A stretch of DNA of 64,000 bases from Phymatolithon calcareum (taxonomy: Eukaryota; Rhodophyta; Florideophyceae; Hapalidiales): the NCBI GenBank assembly GCA_977006965.1, contig OZ345385.1, positions 434,001-498,000 of the forward strand. Direction: 5' to 3'. The notes under the pieces are model-generated. The model saw only the letters and a list, made by a program, of their open reading frames with translations, did not search any database and was not told the DNA's origin. The translations under genes were made by a program, and so were the position numbers. Numbering within the stretch: the first letter of the stretch is position 1; each line of letters opens with the position of its first letter. This document shows positions 8,500 to 18,135 of this stretch, piece after piece.

Positions 8500-10085
8500 G
8501 AACTATTAAGTTAAGAAGAAAATTTGATTTCGAAATCTTCCGTCTTACAAGGCTTTTTACAGGCACTCTCTCTGTGGAGACATAGATTATGTCTCCACAG
8601 AGCGAATGTGATTTTTTCCTTGAATATTCAACCTCGCTGCAGGACGAAATTAGGTCCTCTTGGTCTAATAAACTTTTGGAAAACTCCCAGCATGTTTCCC
8701 TGCCGTGTTCATCCGAAAGATTAGCTATTCGTCCTAACTTCGGCGTCAGCGCAAAAACTTGGAAGAACAAAGCATCTTTGCGGGGAGCATCGTTTGTGAT
8801 TATAGCCTCTACAACATATTTGTGGACGCCTTTGAATTGAAAATTGAGGAAGCTCCTCGAAGATTATCTACATATCCCGCGGTCCTGATCGCAGACGACG
8901 TCCAGCTCCAAGCAAAAAAACTCGAATAGAATTCAGTTACTTCTAGATACAGCGACAAACTGGGCAAGAGAGAAGAGAATAAGATGGATTACCAAGAAAG
9001 AGAAAACGAGGTTCTGATATGCCAGGGACTCTACCAGCGGAAATTCAAGCTTCGCCAGGTCCGACCTGTATCAAACTCGTCGATTGGAATATCTCGGTAC
9101 AACTATCGAAAACATCGGAGTAACCGACCATGCAACGTCGAAACGGCTGAACAACAAAAGGCATACTCCTCGCTCTCCGGGATACTGTACCGGTCTTACG
9201 GCGAAAGGGTTGTCGACAACAAAATGCATTTCTATATAGAAAAGCTGATACAGTGCAGGTGGCAATATGAGCTGCACCTAACGCCGCTGTCAAAAGCCGT
9301 TCAATTGCATTTGGAACAAACAGAAGGTCTCTTCTACTCCCTTATATTCGACCACTTTGACAAGCGGAATAATTTTTTTTATTACTATTATTTTTTGAAG
9401 CCTCACAGTCTTACGAATATACGGGCAAGGCGCCAAGCGGAATAATGCTCGGATGCGAACCCTAGAATTGTGACGAAAAAGATTAGAGGAGCACTTTGCG
9501 CTTCGACTTCTGCGTGCCGCAAAAGAACTGTAGAAAAAGGAGATAGACGAAGGCAAGGAAGAAGGCTTGGCGCAAGCACGGCGAGACACCCAATACCTTG
9601 AAGAACACAAAATACTACGCGAACCAGCAAGGAAAGCCGCAGAAGGCGAGGTCACGAATGCAGAAGGGAGATTCCGGCTCCACAAGCATGGATCGAGGCG
9701 GAAAAGGCGAAAAGTGCAAAATTGCGGTAGACTGGAAAGAAAGCTCAAACTCCGTGATCCGAATAAGGTCAAGAAATCAAAGACTTTGGGCAGTTAAGTG
9801 GTTTTTCGGCCGATTCCCTCCGAGACATCCATCTGCGTATTTCGAACACTATGACGAGCTAGGAGCGATGCAGCTTGAATCCCTCCAATATAACTTTTCG
9901 CGATCCAAGTTGGACGCCACAGCCGAAGAAGAAGAGAAACTAGTGACGGACAAATTAACGGCCCTGGAAATTGAGATGAAGGAGAAGATGGTAGTATGAT
10001 GATAGAGATGCGGCTCTAAGCAGCAAAGCTGCTCTGCTGTTGGCGAGTGCCAGTGTTGAGGGCTTCCAAAATTAAATAGCTTACA
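8500..10085 (+). mobile_element. LINE group A element with reverse transcriptase domain, degenerate
   Basis: The longest LINE copy in the window that includes the polymerase core. The frame across 8790-8920 reads LYNIFVDAFELKIEE, then TYPAVLIADDVQLQAK, with the RT active-site ADD at 8891-8899. RT motif E and the thumb follow (YLGTTIENIGVTDHAT, QYELHLTPLSKAV). The C-terminal part reads ARRDTQYLEEHKILREPARK, then VKWFFGRFPPRHPSAYFEHY (9781-9850), ending EMKEKMVV and stops at 9997-10002. The 3' tail has GTTGAGGGCTTCCAAAATTAAA. Stops, frameshifts and a 60-bp insert (9374-9433) show that it is inactive. Confidence 0.8.
9361..9446 (-). repeat. 60-bp retroposed group C tail with 13-bp target-site duplication
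   Basis: CAAGCGGAATAAT occurs at 9361-9373 and again at 9434-9446. Between them, 9374-9433, is the reverse complement of the common group C 3' end (GCCTTGCCCGTATATTCG..., then an A/T-rich tail). The insert interrupts the group A LINE after DHFDK, and coding resumes beyond it. It is a severely 5'-truncated insertion of only 60 bp. Confidence 0.88.
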
Positions 10086-10319
10086 ATTTCCGGAGGTACG
10101 GAGAGGGAGGCAGTAACGAAGTTTAAGACCTTGAGATAAAGAAGAATGCAGCTGAAGCCTTGAAAGACGTCAGCGGCTTGATCAGTTGTGTTGGTGGCAG
10201 GGCTAACGATATTCCAAATGCAGCAAAGCCAGCCGATATCGAAATATGAACGGACGGAAGTGTCAGAAATGTACCACATGAATATTTCTGCGACCTGAAT
10301 CATGGAGAACGAGTCTCCG

Positions 10320-11338
10320 TGAAATGGGATGAAGGTTGGCATACTGCGACGTTGAGCAAATTCATCCCCTCTCAGTACCAGAACCACGAAGCAGCGAAAC
10401 GTTTTGATTCTCGACACGGCGGCACCCGGACGTCCTCCTGGCCTAAGACAAAGGAGACGAGCATACCTACTCAACGACCCCGAACGCCTCAAAACAATGC
10501 GTAATCGTGTGCGACGAAGATGGTGACACACTCGACATGCATCGCACCATCCCATTCCTCGTTGGCGGAGCTGGGATTCTGATTTTGCGCGGCGAAGAAA
10601 CTGTTATGGAAGAAGCGATGGCCGTTGAGGCTGTCGGCTCGTCATTTGACGCGGAGGCATTTGCCGCCGTACATGCCTTCCAAGCAACGTCAAACCTAGA
10701 GCTTTCCCGCAGCAGCACTATCAGATGGTTCACTGTCAGCCGTAGCTGCATAGACGCGCTCAACGGGCAAACGCAGATGGGTTCAGATAGAGTTTGTTTG
10801 GATACCGAGTCACTGCAGCGTCGCGAAGAATGAGGCTGCTGATGAACTTGCGCGGCGGTGAATTTCGGAATCGAGTCTGGCGCTGCACCAAGCGATACCT
10901 CTCACTTTGGAAGCGGCACGATCCATCATCAAGCCGCCCTGTGGAAGCAAACCAGTGACCCTTCCTACGCTTTCAAAAGATTTGCACATCTCGCAGAGTT
11001 CGTGCAGAGGTGGTACAGCACTAGCTCATAGTGAACTGCAGCCCTATTGTGGCAAGCTTTCCCAATGGACGCAGTGAGGATGACCTGCTTCTCTACGACC
11101 CAGTATGTAACATGTGTCCGTATGGCGTCAAGGAGACAGTGGAGCACCTCATCCTACACTGTTCTGGGAGGACTACCTCTCGACGACAATTCATCGGAAG
11201 AGTGCGAGATAAAACGGTAGAAAATCTGTGCAGGGGGGAGATCCGTAGAGATACACTCCTATATTTGAAAAATGAGAACTTACTCTAGGGTTAGTTCTGG
11301 CGTTAGTTAATGCATTTTGCACTAAAGAAAGAAAGAAA
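10320..11338 (+). mobile_element. RNase H-bearing LINE 3' half, (AAAG)n tail
   Basis: A long frame (10507-10833) has the layout of a LINE RNase H domain: CDEDGDTLD, then FLVGGAGILILRGEE, and AVEAVGSSFDAEAFAA with the catalytic Glu. The next conserved motif, normally FTDSRS, reads FTVSRSCIDAL, so a catalytic Asp is lost. After stops comes a zinc-type C-terminus (11031-11288): CNMCPYGVKETVEHLILHC. The element ends GCACTAAAGAAAGAAAGAAAAC, an A-rich tail like group F. The 5' border is uncertain. It is dead from stops and loss of the catalytic residue. Confidence 0.72.
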
Positions 11339-11344
11339 ACAAAA

Positions 11345-11571
11345 GCATATGCACAAGGCGAGTTGGCAGGAGTGCTGAAGCAAAGAGTCGATGGAATAGA
11401 ACCTAATATTCCTGAAGCCCTGGACCTCTACAGCCGCGCAATTGGAAATGAGAATGTGGGTGCAATGAACAATCTCGCATTGTTGCTCCAAGTTGGCGGA
11501 GACGGGGTACTTGCTGATCCAGTTCGGATTGTTGACCTCTAAAACCGCGCAATTGAAGGTGGGAATGTGCA
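11345..11571 (+). pseudogene. Sel1-repeat protein fragment
   Basis: Read in the frame of codon 11414 this short stretch gives PEALDLYSRAIGNENVGAMN and NLALLLQVGGDGVLADP, then a TAA inside the next repeat, then NRAIEGGNV. This is the Sel1 (TPR-like) repeat pattern of A-x-x-LY-x-RAI and A-x-NLA-x-LL. Sel1 repeats form solenoids that act as protein-binding scaffolds. Only about one and a half repeats remain, squeezed between a LINE tail on the left and the C-tract end of a group D LINE on the right. It is a host gene scrap or a captured segment. Confidence 0.65.
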
Positions 11572-12180
11572 GGGGATATATGCTCATTTATTTTAAAAGC
11601 ACTCAAGACCTCATTTTTGATTAACAGGGCAGCTTCTCAATTACTTCGACTTAACGCATTCTAGCTTCCTAACATCGTATTGACTCGACTTTCTCTCCAT
11701 ATGAGAGCCCGAGTGAGTCTTCTGCATTCATATTCAGTATTTTTGTCCATCATCTTTGACCCAAGTATGCGTAGAGAGGCAATGAGCTCAATCTCACCAC
11801 TGGGCACGAAATACTCGTCTAGAATTGATTTTCTCTATAGCGGCGCTAGGACTACCCGCAACTTGAAATTACAGCGTGTCACAGGACAGGGGAGTAACTT
11901 TTCCCCTCGAGGTCCCGTAGGAGACCAGAGGTGGGTTTTTGTAGTCCACTGAGTCGTGTTACACCAACAAGAAAAGAAAACCCCTTCAGGACAGAATCTA
12001 GCCAAAACCCCTTGGCCTTAGGAAAGTTGCCCCGAGCGTCAGCAGATGCGTTGGTAACTTTTAAATAAAAATCTACCTTTCTTCTTCTTCTTCTATAGCG
12101 GCGCTCTCAAAAAAATCAGTCTTATCCATCTTAAACGCGTTGTTCTATTCATCTTGCGCTCAACAGCTTCTGACGAGCGC
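11572..12180 (-). mobile_element. LINE group D 3' fragment, interrupted by a group E insert
   Basis: On the minus strand this matches the right-edge LINE (63032-63330). Shared features are the end of the coding region, the tail (reverse complement of GATTAACAGGGCAGCTTCTC and TTTAAAATAAATGAGCATATATCCCC) and a final CCCC. It is split by the group E insert at 11848-12091 and resumes at 12106. It has no intact frame. Confidence 0.75.
11848..12091 (+). mobile_element. LINE group E tail, 244 bp, with 14-bp target-site duplication
   Basis: TCTATAGCGGCGCT is duplicated at 11834-11847 and 12092-12105. The insert ends in a (CTT)n run. It matches 35379-35645 with fewer than a dozen differences over about 240 bases. 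Both copies carry the same C-terminal peptide (NLKLQRVTGQG, GDQRWVFVVH, stop), here ending at 11952. Shared 3' ends and differing 5' ends are the signature of target-primed reverse transcription. The parent LINE is not in the window. Confidence 0.88.
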
Positions 12181-12640
12181 TCGTTTATAAACCGCATTGG
12201 TTGTAGTCTAGTTTTGACGATAATATGTTGTAAATCAAAGATGTGTTGAACTCAATATGTAAATGTATGCAGAGCACTTGCGTTGCGAGTAGTTACGCGG
12301 GTGCAGGAGGCTCATATTTGCGCTCTGTATCACAGCCTCCATGAATGCAGTAGTGTATTTCTTCTGTTTTCGCTGTTTAGTTAAGTTTCAATACATCTCA
12401 TCAGCTAATGTTCAAATCTGTTTTTTGCAAATTGTAAGTTGTTTATTTAAAGCCCTCATTCACAGACAGGCGATTAGCAATTCAATTCATCTGCGGAAGA
12501 TTTACACATGTGTCGACAACAAGCATGGGACCCAATCGGAGTATCGAAAGCAGAAGTGGAAATTCAAAAGCAAATTGCAGCGATACTGTTTGGGAAGTGG
12601 GCAGCGCGGCAGTGGAGGAGACTAATGAAACTGTGCCAAA
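12181..12640. other. No supported gene between LINE fragments
   Basis: AT-rich sequence with short open frames only. A LINE-like frame becomes visible after about 12650. Confidence 0.4.
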
Positions 12641-12649
12641 TAACCATGG

Positions 12650-13099
12650 GAGTTTCTCCGACAGCACCTGCTCCGGAAGCTAAGACGAAGATTAAGCAAG
12701 ATTGTAGAGGAGACCGAAGACATAGGGGCAGAGCTAGAGCTCGAAACTCTCGACTGTATAAGGGGAAAAAACACGACAGCTGTCATTCAAGATAGATATG
12801 GTCTACGGAAAGTATGGGCACAGCAAGAAGAGCACCGCGTCAGGAAAATCACGTTCGCCAAGAACAATATACCGTACCAAGCAGTGAGGATGAAAGAAAG
12901 CAGACAGAGAATTCTTTGCGCAAGGTGGTTCGTAGGCCATTTTCCGAGAAACCCACCGAACTTAATTGAAAAAATGGGCAGGCGAAGATCATGGGTAGTT
13001 GGAACCCTCAACAGAAGCCTGAAGAAGCCTTCGTGGACACCGACAGAAGAGAAAGACGAGGCCAGAGCCATTGACGTGATTATAAGTAATTCCGATTAA
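12650..13099 (+). mobile_element. LINE group B C-terminal fragment
   Basis: The frame ending at the TAA of 13097-13099 carries ETEDIGAELELETLDCIRGK, then ILCARWFVGHFPRNPPNLIE and EEKDEARAIDVIISNSD. This is the B version of the shared C-terminal domain, in which FFGRFP is followed by RNxELLEE and the protein ends ARAINxIL. The usual B tail is missing, because the sequence passes directly into a group C copy. Confidence 0.7.
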
Positions 13100-13124
13100 G
13101 ATGAATTTTCAATGCTAGTGGAAT

Positions 13125-13617
13125 ATGGCTAGAAAGGTGCCGACTTTATTCCAGTTGGGACACATGGTACCTTCTCAAGAAATCCATTTAATTACGAAAA
13201 CAAGAAAGGTCGAAAAAGTTGGGAATCATGCTCGACAACATATGGAAACGCTGGAAAACAATCTATCAGGGTATGACATAGAAGGAAACAAAATACCGGA
13301 CACCGAGAGAGCACTTAACGACCTATTGCTATTCAGCAAGACCATCATCGAGTGTATGGAAAACGAAGAAGGACTGCTCTGAAATCAAGCCACGAGAGAG
13401 TTAGTAGACGGCTCTGAGGGCAAACAGCCTAATAGCAACGAATCCACATGGACAACACATAGACGGTAGAACGATCTAGGTTCCAAGCTTTCCCCACCGC
13501 CAATAGCAGGCAGTAGGTTTCAACGGTCTACACACTGGAGGGTAGAAACTGAGGAAGCCTTGCCCGTATATTCGTAAAATTGTGAGGCTTTTAAATAATC
13601 TTCAATTAAAAAAAACT
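13125..13617 (+). mobile_element. LINE group C 3' end
   Basis: The ATG-initiated frame 13125-13382 ends with ARQHMETLENNLSGYDIEGN, then ALNDLLLFSKTIIECMENE and TGA, the group C C-terminus. The 3' tail includes GAGGAAGCCTTGCCCGTATA, then GTGAGGCTTTTAAATAA. The last 160 bases match the minus strand of 32109-32269 nearly exactly. It lies tail to tail with the next copy. Confidence 0.78.
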
Positions 13618-14540
13618 CATATGACTGTACTTGAGCGGCCTTCCAGTACTATTTCATTCTACTATGTCCCCTTATCCCTAGTACAGGGAACCATCGTTTT
13701 CTATGTTTTCAATAATGGTGACGCTATAGAATAGCGGAGAGTCTAGTGCCTTCTCCGTCATTAGCATGTCTGCGGGGTCCAGTTCATACTTCGCCAAATT
13801 CTCTGATAGCGTTTCCAAGTGCTGATCGGCATTCGTCCCGAATCTTTCCGATATTTAAGTCGCTCTCACTTGAGGAAATCTCCCCCCTGCGTACTTTAAG
13901 GCCAATTGTCTGTGACGAACCTTCGCAAACCGAAGGATAGCTGGAATATCTTCTGTCTTGTGGAACGAGATTTTTCTTTTTCGTCTTGATTCGAGTCATT
14001 TGCCTTCCTTAGCAAACATAATTCGACGGATCTGACCTGTGGTTTTGCCTTCCTGCATATGCTTGAGAGGGCCCGCAAACTCTTCTCTTCGTAGCATTGA
14101 GGCAATATCTCGCCTAAGCCACTGCAACTCTTTGAAATTGCGTTCTTCCCTTGGTTTCGACAATATATTTAAGTTCCTTGCCCTTCTGCGGCACATCATC
14201 CTGAACGTTAAGATTTCTCTCCTATGTGCAGGAGACTGGATCTGCTCAGCAGTCAGAGCCGATCTATCCTTCCGCTTGCAATTCCTCCGAAAACTTGGGA
14301 GAAAAAAGTTGTCTCCACTTCTTTGATACCTTCTTGTACTTCCAAGGTCCATGGCTTGAGATGAATAGCGTACTTCCACCTTGGCTGGATCAACTGCTTG
14401 TAGATTCGTATGACCTTGATGATGTTTATCCCTCTGATGAACTTCCCAAGGGGCTTCAGTTGGTGCACTGCTGCTTTTGCACTTTTTTATGCGCCTGACC
14501 GTATATTCAAATCTGGTGGTATTTCCGGATCAAGCGATGT
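13618..14540 (-). mobile_element. LINE group C (C2 variant) RT C-terminal region
   Basis: Minus-strand peptides run in order: QLIQPRWKYAIHLKPW (RT thumb end), LQWLRRDIASMLRREEFAG, GQIRRIMFAKEGK, then a frame change and the METLE-type end, degraded. The ORF of 127 codons at 13996-14379 is the best-kept part. It is the closest relative of 7740-8372. Confidence 0.7.
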
Positions 14541-14601
14541 GCAGCAGATGGAAATATGTGCGAGGCGTTGCTTTTTGTGGACAAGACGGAAAAAGCGGAT
14601 C

Positions 14602-15009
14602 TCACTTGTCAAGAAGACCGCGGTGACAGATAGGTAGTTTAAAAAATAAGGTAATGTCTTGATTCATCGACTTCTCGCTATATCTCTTGCAATCCGCAGC
14701 ATATTTTCCTTCTCTTCCATTTTCCTTGCATCCCCAAAAGCTTCTTTTGTACTGTCTAGCTAACAGGTGGAAACTCCCTACAATTACTGCGCATGTGAGG
14801 ACATCGTCCAGTAGTGGGCACGACTTTAGCGACGTAACCAAATTGGGTACAATCTCGTTTAGATGTTTGCAGTTCATTTGGAAAACTTCAAAAGCAAAGA
14901 CAGATGATCCGCAGCTCTGGTCCTGTGGTGCCAACTGGAGAAGTATTTCCATGGGAGAAAACTTCAAAAATGCTGCTTCGACTTGCGGTGTTACGCTCTG
15001 CAGCAACAA
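14602..15009 (-). CDS. Open frame of unknown origin, uncertain
   Basis: A 135-codon minus-strand frame without an ATG at its beginning (the first codon is TTG). Its composition is protein-like (FSPMEILLQLAPQDQSCGSS, CAVIVGSFHLLARQYKRS), but I recognise no domain. It could be a remnant of a host gene or of a transposon. 15020-15400 holds nothing I can support. Confidence 0.25.
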   Translation of the reverse strand: MLLQSVTPQVEAAFLKFSPMEILLQLAPQDQSCGSSVFAFEVFQMNCKHLNEIVPNLVTSLKSCPLLDDVLTCAVIVGSFHLLARQYKRSFWGCKENGREGKYAADCKRYSEKSMNQDITLFFKLPICHRGLLDK

Positions 15010-15402
15010 TAAGTGATGCTGATTAGTGTGATTATTACACTCTCAAATGTTGGTTTGATGTCCTGTAGCATGAGACCAAAATCTTATATTGATAGATCAA
15101 CCAGTTTTCGGAAAAATGCAAGAATTGTTCGAAAGCTAGAAATACGTATGTTTTGTTAAAGTTGCAATTATTTCGCAATTTACATACTAGAATCGTGAAA
15201 TGTTAGGACCATCAAGAAGAGGTGGTACGTTTGCACTGGCTGAATAATCAATTCGAAACAAATTCAACAACATTGATATCTAGCTAGATTCCTACGGCCA
15301 TGAGAACGCAAACCAGAAAGCCACAAAATCGAGCTCTTCTCCCTAACCCACCATCCTTTTCTGCACTGCACTGCACTGCGCTAGACACGTTCTGGCTCTG
15401 GT

Positions 15403-15769
15403 TTACGTAAGAGTTCCCTCCCGTTCAATCTCTTGAACCCTCGATACGAGTCCACTACATCGAGCCGCCTTCGGCCTTCGCACCACGGCAGCAACGCTAT
15501 GTCTTTCGCACAAGCCAGCGGTCAGCAAGCCAGTCGGCAGGGGCCTCGTCAAACCGTCGCTTGAAGTGCGGTGCAAGCCGCTCTGCGTCCTCGTTACCCC
15601 ACACTCGAGCGAGCGATCGAGCGACAAGGGCACTCGACGAGTCATACAACTCTCCCTTTCCGGCGATGCCAAGCAAGCACTCGGAGCACACACGTAGCGG
15701 GTCTTTGATGCCATGTGTATTGACCTCAGTCCTCTTCACGTAGCGCAGTGCAGCGCTTCGGTAGCGCAT
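15403..15769 (-). pseudogene. Orphan gene 5' part, frameshifted
   Basis: An ATG at 15769 opens 90 codons: RYVKRTEVNTHGIKDPLRVC, SECLLGIAGKGE, ARVWGNEDAERLAPHFKRRF. The CxxC pair (VCSEC) and regular helix-like periodicity suggest a real protein, but I do not recognise the family. After WLADRWLV the reading continues better in another frame (CERHSVAAVVRRPKAARCSG) to 15403, so there is probably a frameshift near 15500. GC content is much higher than in the TE flanks. It is divergent to the TLC-domain relic 700 bp away. Confidence 0.4.
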
Positions 15770-16481
15770 TCCGCTTCATTTGCCAATTTGCTGCTGAAAA
15801 GTGCGTTTTCCTGCTCACTGAAGCAGCGGAAGCGACACAGTCACGGAGCGCAGCGGCGTAGTCCTGCGCTGCGCTGCCTTCAAACGCCACTGGACGCGTT
15901 CGTTCGGCAGAGTCGCTGAACGTACATTTGTTTTCTCGCCGCCTTCGTTGTGCTTTGCAGGAGATTCACACGCAGTCAGTCAGTTAGTCAGTACCAACGG
16001 CGGTTGCTCCGAACGGCGTCCATGTCATACACGTGAAGCGGTGCGGAATGCCGGTGTGCGCGAGATAGCGGCTTTTCGCGGCGTTGAAGGTGTATTGCAC
16101 AGAGCCGTTTTGCACGGTTAGACTCGCTGTCGTCATGCACGCCATTACGCCGTGCGTGCGTGCGTGCGTGTGCGGGAGCGGTTTAAGCAGGCGGGCTACG
16201 GCAGCGGGGCGCGAACGGCCGACATGGCGATCTCGTCGTCTGTGGTGAGGCAGAGGTGATGCCGGCCGGCCGGCCGGCGATGTGGAGTCGTGCTGGCGTT
16301 TGCTCGAAGCGAAAGCGAGCGATCAGTACTGTGCTAGCGAGAGGAGCGCGAGTAGGGCGCGGATTACAATGGTGTGGTGGGACGGCGACGGCGTGGCCGC
16401 GGACTGCAGGGCAGGCAACCGGGAGCTCGATTGTGATGAGGACTGACGCTCGACGACAGTGGCGCACCGGTACAGTACAGT
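15770..16481. promoter_or_regulatory. GC-rich divergent intergenic region with simple repeats
   Basis: The stretch lies between a leftward orphan gene and a rightward TLC relic and probably held both promoters. It contains (CAGT)n near 15974, (GCGT)n at 16150-16172 and a (GGCC)n run at 16262-16280. A TACAGTACAGTA motif overlaps the start of the TLC frame (16471-16482). Confidence 0.35.
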
Positions 16482-17131
16482 ATGTTGACTAGGCGTGGTT
16501 TTTGTGGCACCATTGTTTTCGATCTATTCCGCATGCTGTACGTGTGGATCCGCCCCGTCCGTATCGTACGGCTTCAGTCCGCGTGCCATTTCGCCACGCG
16601 CTATGTCGATGCCGCGGAAATGCTGTTCCACCACGTGGTGGTCATTGTGGCGCACTGTATCGGAGTGCGGTACGAGTATAGCACGTACTTTCTAACGTTT
16701 TATCTACTCAATGAAGTAACTACTCCATTTCTTACGGCGCGCAATGTGGTGACGTTGTTTAAAATGAAACATATGTACTGTTTGTGATATCGTTCACTTT
16801 TTTCCGATTCTTGTTAAACGTTTACACTTCAACTCATGTCACCCGCACTGTGCGGCAACTGCACACTATATATCCGCCGTCGAGAAAACCGCTGCTGCAG
16901 AAGATTTCTGTACCTGGTCTTGCCGTCGTGCACACATTGCTCAACCTGTATTGCTTCCTTTTGATTATCCGTATCGCTCTCAGAAAGTTTACCTCTAGGT
17001 CAAAGAGCAAATGCCGCGCTGCGCTGTCGCAATCGGTTGGAGCAGAGATTTGCGCATGCGAAAGTGATGTTGCGGAAGAAGCAGTGATCGGATATGTTGT
17101 CGATGGGGAGGTGTGGGTTTTTGCACACTGA
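16482..17131 (+). pseudogene. TLC-domain (TLCD4/TMEM56-like) membrane protein, one frameshift
   Basis: The ATG at 16482 opens CGTIVFDLFRMLYVW, AAEMLFHHVVVIVAHC and YFLTFYLLNEVTTPFLTAR. These match the TLC fold (TRAM/LAG1/CLN8 family): a D in the first membrane helix, the HH motif, and the N/E-x-S/T-TPF-x-x-x-R motif. The frame stops at 16787, and an overlapping frame from 16784 continues with ISFTFFRFLLNVYTS and two more hydrophobic helices (LAVVHTLLNLYCFLLIIRIA), ending at 17131. So either one base is lost or there is a sequencing error. TLC proteins sit in ER or plasma membrane and act on lipids. The N-terminus looks short. Confidence 0.6.
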
Positions 17132-17660
17132 TCATCTATCTATCGCCATCCGCCCAAAAATCGCGCCGCCTGTGGAGTTCTCGCCCAATCGTGTGCCCGG
17201 TGGCAAACAGTTGCGTCGAGGTCAGCCGTATGCTGCAGCGGGCGTCTGAGTTCGGTCTATCGGCCCTGACAGAGACGGTGCATGTTTGGGAATGTGAAAC
17301 CCAAGCGAGTACACACTATTCTAGCATTTTAACCTCATCCATTCGCATCCGTCTATACGAGCACCATTGAATGGAAACTGCCCGTTTTATAAATACGCAG
17401 CACAGAAACCTTTTTCCGTTCGATTCTTTTCCTTTGGGGTTTTGTTGAAATGTCACCAGTGAGCACGAGCGCAAATCAAACTCTGTGATGCAACTTGGAA
17501 CCCTGCTACTGGGAAACCACATTTGTCCTTCCTCTGCCTGAGGAGATTATTTGTCTTCGTTTGTTGTGAGAGAATTATGGACTGCTCGGCCTCATTACAG
17601 AGAAACTATCACGCGCTTGGCCTGAAAATTATTTTGAACTTGGAAAGCTGATGTCGCTCG
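17132..17660. other. No supported gene
   Basis: Short frames only. I see neither transposon tails nor conserved motifs. Confidence 0.4.
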
Positions 17661-17664
17661 GACC

Positions 17665-17940
17665 ATGGAGCGCTCAGGCTTAGACTAAGAAATTATAGAA
17701 ACCTATGCGCGCAATGGATCGTTGGAATATTGCCATGCAACCCGGAGCTACTGGAAGAAGAGTTGGGATGACTAGGACGATGGTGCACAACCACTATGAA
17801 ATTTGTAATGTGCAAACCAGAGTGGACAAGCGAGGAAGAAAAGAGAGTAGTTAGAGCTATCAACATAATTCTGAACCATAGGAATCAAGGTGCTATTTAA
17901 CCTCCAGTTTGGAAGTTAGCCGCCTTTACTATGAACAACA
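17665..17940 (+). mobile_element. LINE group B 3' end
   Basis: It reads NLCAQWIVGILPCNPELLEE, then a stop, then KPEWTSEEEKRVVRAINIIL. The tail AATCAAGGTGCTATTTAACC, then CCAGTTTGGAAGTTAGCCGC, is the B tail shared with 28250, 29430 and the minus strand at 33040. One internal TGA; dead. Confidence 0.78.
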
Positions 17941-18004
17941 ACACTTCAATATCGCTCGGAGACACACAAACGTATTCGTCATAATCCACTTTCAAAGTCC
18001 AATA

Positions 18005-18135
18005 ATTTAGCGGAACTGGAGTATCTCATTCGCCTCACGCCCATCATCAAAAGGCTCACGTCTGAACCTGGCTCCGCAGAAGGCTTGTGCTCCAGCAAAG
18101 TATTTAGCAAATATGCAGAGCACTGTAACGACAGT
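18005..18135 (+). mobile_element. LINE group D internal fragment
   Basis: The short frame reads YLIRLTPIIKRLTSEPGSAE, then VFSKYAEH. This is the same segment as YAIHLTPITKRLLSAIEAAE in the intact D frame at the right edge. From 18136 to 19156 there are only weak, unassigned frames (one minus-strand frame, 18104-18337, might be further LINE). Confidence 0.6.

Noticed and set aside
10016-10555. 179-codon minus-strand frame
   Set aside because: It is antisense to LINE sequence, overlaps a LINE tail, and has no domain.
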